Under the pieces are notes generated by a model. It did no database searches. It was not told where the DNA came from and was given only the letters and a program-made list of their open reading frames with translations. Position numbers and translations under genes: made by a program. Below are positions 59,776 to 64,000 of a DNA stretch of 64,000 bases, piece by piece. Numbering within the stretch: the stretch's first letter is position 1; each line of letters starts with the position of its first letter. The stretch comes from Miltoncostaea sp963703045. GTDB taxonomy: Bacteria; Actinomycetota; Thermoleophilia; Miltoncostaeales; Miltoncostaeaceae. Where the stretch lies: contig OY969782.1 of assembly GCA_963703045.1 (NCBI GenBank), positions 2,542,001-2,606,000 of the forward strand, given 5' to 3'.

Positions 59776-60206
59776 CGGCGGGCCCTGACGAGCTTCGCCT
59801 GGGTGATCGGCTCGTCGACCGCGGCGCACCATGCGATGGCGTAGCGGTACCGGGTGAGGCTGACCCCGCGGGGCAGGCGGAACGACTGCGCCCCCGTCTC
59901 CCTCATCGGCCCGAGATCGACGAACGCGCCGCGGCCGCCGGCGGTCGTCGCGAGCCTCAGTCGCAACCTGATCGAGCCCGGGTCGGCGCGGAAGTCGCGG
60001 GCGATGCGGACGGTGCGGACGCCCCTGCGAAGGGTGACGGACACCGATCCGGTGCCGGTGTACTTGGCGGAGTCGGTGAAGACGCCCCGCACCAGGGTCG
60101 TCGTGGGCGACGTCGCGTGCGCCGTCGCCCCGGCGGCGGTCCCGGGCAGGGCGATCGCCGCGCCGAGCAGCGCGAGCAGGATGGCGTGGGGGAGTATTCG
60201 TCTCAT
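59772..60206 (-). CDS. Secreted DM13-like domain protein
   Basis: A 144-residue secreted protein (signal peptide MRRILPHAILLALLGAAIALPG). The mature part matches the DM13 pattern: GVFTDSAKYTGTGSVSVTL, ARDFRADPGSIRLRLRLATT, FVDLGPMRETGAQSFRLPRG, SLTRYRYAIAWCAAVDEPI with the single conserved Cys. DM13 domains are proposed to take part in extracellular electron transfer. First gene of the five-gene operon. Confidence 0.78.
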   Translation of the reverse strand: MRRILPHAILLALLGAAIALPGTAAGATAHATSPTTTLVRGVFTDSAKYTGTGSVSVTLRRGVRTVRIARDFRADPGSIRLRLRLATTAGGRGAFVDLGPMRETGAQSFRLPRGVSLTRYRYAIAWCAAVDEPITQAKLVRARR

Positions 60207-60279
60207 GGCGCGAGGCTCGCAGGCGGGGCTTACGCGCAGGTTACGGACGCGCGCGGTCTGTCGCCGGCGGTCCGGCGGC

Positions 60280-60285
60280 TACGAT
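60280..60285 (+). promoter_or_regulatory. -10 element for selDAB
   Basis: TACGAT six bases before the selD ATG 60292; predicts leaderless transcription of the Sec operon. Confidence 0.55.
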
Positions 60286-60291
60286 CCGCCC

Positions 60292-61374
60292 ATGCCGACA
60301 CCGCTCCCGTCGTCGCCGATGCCCGCGCCCGGCGCGCCGGGCCTGACGCAGCTCGCGCGTGGCGCCGGCTGTGGGTGCAAGCTCGGCAAGGACCTGCTGC
60401 TCGAGGTGCTGCGCGGCCTGCCGGCGGCTCCCGCCGATGTCGATGTGCTCGTCGGCCCCGCCGGCCTCGACGACGCCTGCGTCTACCGCCTGCGCGACGA
60501 TCTGGCCCTCGTCGCGTCGGTCAACTTCTTCACGCCGGTCGTCGACGACCCCCGCACCTTCGGGGCGATCGCCGCCACGAACGCGTTGGGCGACCTCTAC
60601 GCGATGGGGGCGACGCCCACGCTCGGGCTGGCGATCTGCGCCTACCCCAAGGAGGGCGACCTCGAGGTGCTCGCCGCCATCCTCGCCGGCGGCGCCGAGG
60701 CCGCGCTCGCCCAGGGCTGCCCGGTGCTCGGCGGTCACTCGATCGACGATCCCGAGCCCAAGTACGGCCTCGCGGTGGTCGGCACGGCCCATCCCGATCG
60801 GCTGCTGACCAACGCGGCCGGCCGGCCCGGCGACGCACTCGTGCTCACGAAGCCCCTCGGGGTCGGGCTGGTCGCGACCGCGCGCGCCGCGGGGGCCGCC
60901 GACGCCGACCTGTGCGCGCGCGCCGAGGCCGTGATGCTCACCGCCAACCGCGCCGCCTCCGATGCGGCGCTCGAGGTGGGCGTCCGCGCCGCGACCGACG
61001 TGACCGGCTACGGCCTGCTCGGGCACCTCCACGAGATGTGCGAGGCCGGAGGCACCGGCGCCGACATCGTCGCCGCACGGGTGCCGCGGCTCGCCGGGGT
61101 GACCGAGCTCGCGCGCGCCGGGCACCTGTCGGGGGGGCTGCGCCGCAACCGGGACGCCACGGCCCGGCACGTCGCGTTCGACCCCGGGGTGCCGGACGAG
61201 GAGCGGTGCCTGCTCGCCGATCCCCAGACCAGCGGCGGACTGCTGCTGGCGGTCCCGCCGGCGCGCGAGGGGGCGCTCGCGTCGGCCCTCGAGCGGCGCG
61301 GCGTGACGGCCTGGACGGTGGGTCGCCTGACCGACGGCGCGGCCGGGCGCATGGGGGTGCATGGAGGCCCCTGA
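60292..61374 (+). CDS. selD: Selenophosphate synthase
   Basis: A 360-residue SelD. Active-site loop GAGCGCKLGKDLL has Cys27 (not selenocysteine) and Lys30; VLGGHSIDDPEPKYGLAVVG, TDVTGYGLLGHLHEM and ADPQTSGGLLLAVP are all present. It makes selenophosphate from selenide and ATP for Sec-tRNA synthesis. ATG chosen from the -10 spacing and the family N-terminus. Overlaps selA by 14 bases. Confidence 0.97.
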   Translation: MPTPLPSSPMPAPGAPGLTQLARGAGCGCKLGKDLLLEVLRGLPAAPADVDVLVGPAGLDDACVYRLRDDLALVASVNFFTPVVDDPRTFGAIAATNALGDLYAMGATPTLGLAICAYPKEGDLEVLAAILAGGAEAALAQGCPVLGGHSIDDPEPKYGLAVVGTAHPDRLLTNAAGRPGDALVLTKPLGVGLVATARAAGAADADLCARAEAVMLTANRAASDAALEVGVRAATDVTGYGLLGHLHEMCEAGGTGADIVAARVPRLAGVTELARAGHLSGGLRRNRDATARHVAFDPGVPDEERCLLADPQTSGGLLLAVPPAREGALASALERRGVTAWTVGRLTDGAAGRMGVHGGP

Positions 61375-62683
61375 GGACCCGCGCCGACGGTTGCCGTCGG
61401 TGGATGCCGTGCTGCTCCGGCCCCGCGTGGCCGACCTGCTGCGGCGCCACCCCCGCGGCCAGGTGGTCGATGCCGTCCGCTCCGCGCTGGCCGACCGGCG
61501 CGCGGCGCGCGCCGGCGCCGACGGGTTGCTCGACGAGATCGCCGACCGCCTGCGCACGTCGCTCGTCCCCGTGGTCAACGCCACCGGGGTGATCCTGCAC
61601 ACGAACCTCGGCCGGGCCCCCCTGGCCCCGGCCGCCGTCGCCGCGGCCGTGGCGGCGGCAGGGGCGTGCTCGCTCGAGTGGCGGCGCGAGGACGGGCGGC
61701 GCGGGTCGCGGCACGAGCACGTGGCCGATCATCTGCGCGCGCTGACCGGCGCCGAGGCGGGCTGCGTCGTCAACACCAACGCCGGCGCCGTGCTGCTGGC
61801 GCTCTGCTCGCTGGGAGGCGGCGAGGTCGTCGTCTCGCGCGGGCAGCTCGTCGAGATCGGGGGCGGGTTCCGCGTGCCCGAGATCCTGGCCGCGTCGGGA
61901 CTGCGGCTCGTGGAGGTGGGCACCACCAACCGCACCCGCCTGGCCGACTACGCCGGCGCGATCGGCGAGGCGACCGTCGCGATCCTGCGCGTGCACCCCT
62001 CCAACTTCCGGACGGTCGGCTTCACCGAGGAGACCCCGCTCGCCGAGCTGGGCGCCCTCGCCCGCGCGCGGGGCGTCGCCTTGCTCGACGACGTCGGCAG
62101 CGGCGTCATCGTCGCGGACGGGCGACTGCCCGGCGAGCCCGACGTGCGCGCCAGCGTCGGCGCCGGCTGCGATCTCGTCTGCTTCAGCGCCGACAAGCTG
62201 CTCGGCGGGCCGCAGGCCGGCCTGATCGTCGGCCGCGCCGATGCCGTCGCGCGGTGCGCCGCGCATCCCCTCATGCGCGCGCTGCGCCCCGACAAGCTGA
62301 CGCTCGCCGCCCTCGAGGCGACCCTGGCGCTGCATCGGGAGCCCGAAGGCGCGTGGCGCGAGATCCCGGCGCTGCGCATGATCGCCGCCACGGGGGAGGA
62401 GCGGCGCGCACGAGCCGAGGCCCTCGCTGCCGCGCTCGGCGGCGAGGTGGTGACCACCGTGGGACGGGTGGGGGGCGGCAGCATGCCGTTGCTCGAGTTG
62501 CCGAGCTGGGCGGTCGTGCCCGCGGGCGCCGCCGACGCGGAGGCCTTCGCCCGCCGCCTGCGAGCAGGCGAGCCCCCGGTGGCCGCCCGCGTCGGCGACG
62601 GGCGGCTGATGATCGACGTGCTCGCCCTCACCGACGACGACGTGCGCGCCCTGCCGGGCCTCGTCGCCCGCGCCCGGGGGTGA
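61361..62683 (+). CDS. selA: L-seryl-tRNA(Sec) selenium transferase
   Basis: A 440-residue PLP enzyme. N-terminal domain LPSVDAVLLRP, VNATGVILHTNLGRAPL near residue 73, HEHVADHLRALTGAEAGCVVNTNAGA, and the PLP lysine K279 in CFSADKLLGGPQAGLIVG. It converts Ser-tRNA(Sec) to Sec-tRNA(Sec). Followed by selB with GTGA overlap. Confidence 0.96.
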   Translation: MEAPEDPRRRLPSVDAVLLRPRVADLLRRHPRGQVVDAVRSALADRRAARAGADGLLDEIADRLRTSLVPVVNATGVILHTNLGRAPLAPAAVAAAVAAAGACSLEWRREDGRRGSRHEHVADHLRALTGAEAGCVVNTNAGAVLLALCSLGGGEVVVSRGQLVEIGGGFRVPEILAASGLRLVEVGTTNRTRLADYAGAIGEATVAILRVHPSNFRTVGFTEETPLAELGALARARGVALLDDVGSGVIVADGRLPGEPDVRASVGAGCDLVCFSADKLLGGPQAGLIVGRADAVARCAAHPLMRALRPDKLTLAALEATLALHREPEGAWREIPALRMIAATGEERRARAEALAAALGGEVVTTVGRVGGGSMPLLELPSWAVVPAGAADAEAFARRLRAGEPPVAARVGDGRLMIDVLALTDDDVRALPGLVARARG

Positions 62684-64000
62684 GCGCGCCGCTCGTCCTC
62701 GGCACCGCGGGCCATGTCGATCACGGCAAGACGGCCCTCGTCGGGGCGCTGACCGGGCATGACACCGACCGCCTCGCGGCCGAGAAGTCGCGCGGCATCT
62801 CGATCGAACTCGGGTTCGCCCCGCTCCGGCTCGCCTCGGGGCGACTCGTCAGCTTGATCGACGTCCCCGGCCACGAGCGCTTCGTGCGCCACATGGTCGC
62901 GGGGGCGACGGGGGTGGACGGCTTCGTGCTGTGCGTCGCGGCCGACGACGGCGTGATGCCCCAGACCCGCGAGCACCTGGCCGTGCTCGACCTGCTCGGC
63001 ATCGACCGGGGCGTCGTCGCGGTCACGCGATCCGACGTCGTCGATCCGGCGCGGGCGATCCGGGAGGTGACCCCGCTCGTGCCCCCCGGCACCGAGATCG
63101 TCGCGGTCTGCGCGCCGACGGGAGAGGGCATCGACCGGCTGCGGGCCGCCCTGGAGCGCCTCGCCGCCGGAGCGCGGACGCGTCTGCGCGACGGCCCGGC
63201 TCGGCTCTGGGTCAACCGGTCCTTCAGCGTCCGCGGCGCCGGCACGGTCGTCACGGGCACCCTCTGGGGCGGTGCGATCGCGGTCGGCGACCGCGTGCGC
63301 ACGGCGCCGGGCGGGGCCGCGGCCCGGGTACGCGGGGTGCAGGTGCACGACGTGGCGGTGGAGCGCGCCGAGGGGGGGCGCGTCGCCCTCGCCCTCGCCG
63401 GGATCGACCGCGCGCGGGTGGCGCGCGGCGCCTGCCTGGTGCGGGAGGGCGACGGCTGGGCGCCGGCCGATCGGCTCGCCGTCACCGTCACGGCGGTGCC
63501 GGGGGAGGTCGCCGCGATCCGGTCGGGCGCCGTGCTGCAGTGCTTCCTCGGCACGCACGAGGGCCCGGCGACCTGCGTGCTGCTCGACCGCCGGCGGCTC
63601 GAGGCGGGAGAGCGCGGCTTGGCCGAGCTGCGCCTGGCCGACCCCGTCTGCGCCCGGGCCGGGGACCGCCTCGTGCTGCGATCGAGCGCCCACCGCACGG
63701 TGGCCGGGGCCCACGTGGTCGACACCGCGCCGCCGCGGAGGACTCCGCGGCGAGCTCTCCATGCGCGTCTCGCGGTGCTGGCGGGCGGGGACGCCGCGGC
63801 CATCCTCGCGCTGCGTGCTCGCGAGGCCGGACCGGCGGGTCTGGACCTCCCGGCCGGGGCCGCGGGGGGCGGACTCGTCGTGCTGGGCGGCAGGGCGTTC
63901 CACCCGGCCGTGGTCGCCGGCGCCCGCGAGGCCGCGGTGGCGGCGATGGGAACGGCCGGCGCCGCCGCCGCGGCGGTCCGGGCGGCGACCGGCCTGCCGG
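62680..64000 (+). CDS. selB: Selenocysteine-specific elongation factor SelB (cut by window end)
   Basis: GTG 62680 overlaps the selA stop (GTGA). The reading frame stays open to the window edge (440 codons). G1 GHVDHGKT (residues 11-18), RGISIELGFAPL, G3 DVPGHERFVRHMVAGATGVD, then beta-barrel domains (RSFSVRGAGTVVTGTLWGG) and the start of the C-terminal winged helices. G4 reads TRSD rather than TKxD. SelB brings Sec-tRNA to UGA at SECIS hairpins. No tRNA-Sec is in the window; it may lie beyond 64000. Confidence 0.95.
   Translation, partial: MSAPLVLGTAGHVDHGKTALVGALTGHDTDRLAAEKSRGISIELGFAPLRLASGRLVSLIDVPGHERFVRHMVAGATGVDGFVLCVAADDGVMPQTREHLAVLDLLGIDRGVVAVTRSDVVDPARAIREVTPLVPPGTEIVAVCAPTGEGIDRLRAALERLAAGARTRLRDGPARLWVNRSFSVRGAGTVVTGTLWGGAIAVGDRVRTAPGGAAARVRGVQVHDVAVERAEGGRVALALAGIDRARVARGACLVREGDGWAPADRLAVTVTAVPGEVAAIRSGAVLQCFLGTHEGPATCVLLDRRRLEAGERGLAELRLADPVCARAGDRLVLRSSAHRTVAGAHVVDTAPPRRTPRRALHARLAVLAGGDAAAILALRAREAGPAGLDLPAGAAGGGLVVLGGRAFHPAVVAGAREAAVAAMGTAGAAAAAVRAATGLP

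Noticed and set aside
60360..60390. Selenocysteine in SelD active site
   Set aside because: The codon is TGC (Cys27), not TGA, and the frame is continuous.
45600..64000. tRNA-Sec (selC) near the sel genes
   Set aside because: No 8-bp acceptor stem with UCA anticodon found by eye up to the window end; it may lie beyond it.

Overview
The window is a high-GC bacterial chromosome segment, most like an actinobacterium of the Thermoleophilia (Solirubrobacterales/Gaiellales) type. That placement is an inference from extreme G+C at third codon positions, frequent GTG starts, ATGA/GTGA gene overlaps, many apparently leaderless starts (TAnnnT about 6-7 nt before ATG/GTG), a SUF operon containing a Rieske-type ferredoxin, a WhiG/FliA-type sigma factor, a degenerate second EF-G and selenocysteine genes. 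No replication origin, insertion sequence, integrase or CRISPR array was seen. No stretch over 300 bases lacks a gene.

Layout. (1) 37-5777, minus strand: iron-sulfur assembly operon sufB-sufD-Rieske ferredoxin-sufC-sufS-sufU-sufT. sufS carries an apparent one-base frameshift. Upstream lie a secreted repeat protein and a divergent SufR-like regulator, then a CopC-domain protein. (2) 8566-41175: a large extracellular contractile injection system (eCIS) locus. The minus-strand operon runs from 39941 to 12688 with almost continuous overlaps: DUF4157 protein, AAA+ ATPase, a candidate cargo, a Pvc16-like terminator, a pseudo-receiver, sheath, tube, assembly proteins, a Pro/Ala-rich protein, a second tube, LysM protein, spike, gp25, baseplate J, and tail protein I. 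It continues into an unusual envelope module: a zinc-ribbon/PASTA/beta-propeller protein, an FHA-M50 membrane protease, a 1054-residue protein with M23 and lytic-transglycosylase-like domains, and two secreted TolB-like paralogues. A response regulator, a PAAR-like tip protein and a Ser/Thr kinase with an outer propeller lie at one end; an FHA protein lies at the other. (3) 41201-45545: a small membrane protein, then a tightly overlapping operon of methyltransferase, thioesterase, amidohydrolase, SirB1-like and SnoaL-like genes. (4) 45588-54103: ferredoxin, Mrp, metallo-hydrolases, RpiB-like protein, lipoprotein, sigma factor, EF-G paralogue, Nif3 and tRNA-Gly(GCC). (5) 54323-60206: DUF4389 and DUF2294 proteins, an anti-sigma/antagonist pair, and the operon DM13-DoxX-AhpD-like-radical SAM-GT87. 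(6) 60292-64000: selD-selA-selB, with selB cut by the window end.

How it may work together (inference). The eCIS genes encode a headless contractile particle. The extra zinc-ribbon, PASTA, FHA, kinase and peptidoglycan-hydrolase proteins look like a sensing and wall-opening module around it: PASTA binding to wall fragments outside, kinase-FHA phosphosignalling inside, a membrane protease, and a wall hydrolase for release or anchoring. At least ten apparent one-base frameshifts occur, six of them in two adjacent spike genes (27.1-29.1 kb). They may be sequencing errors or real decay.
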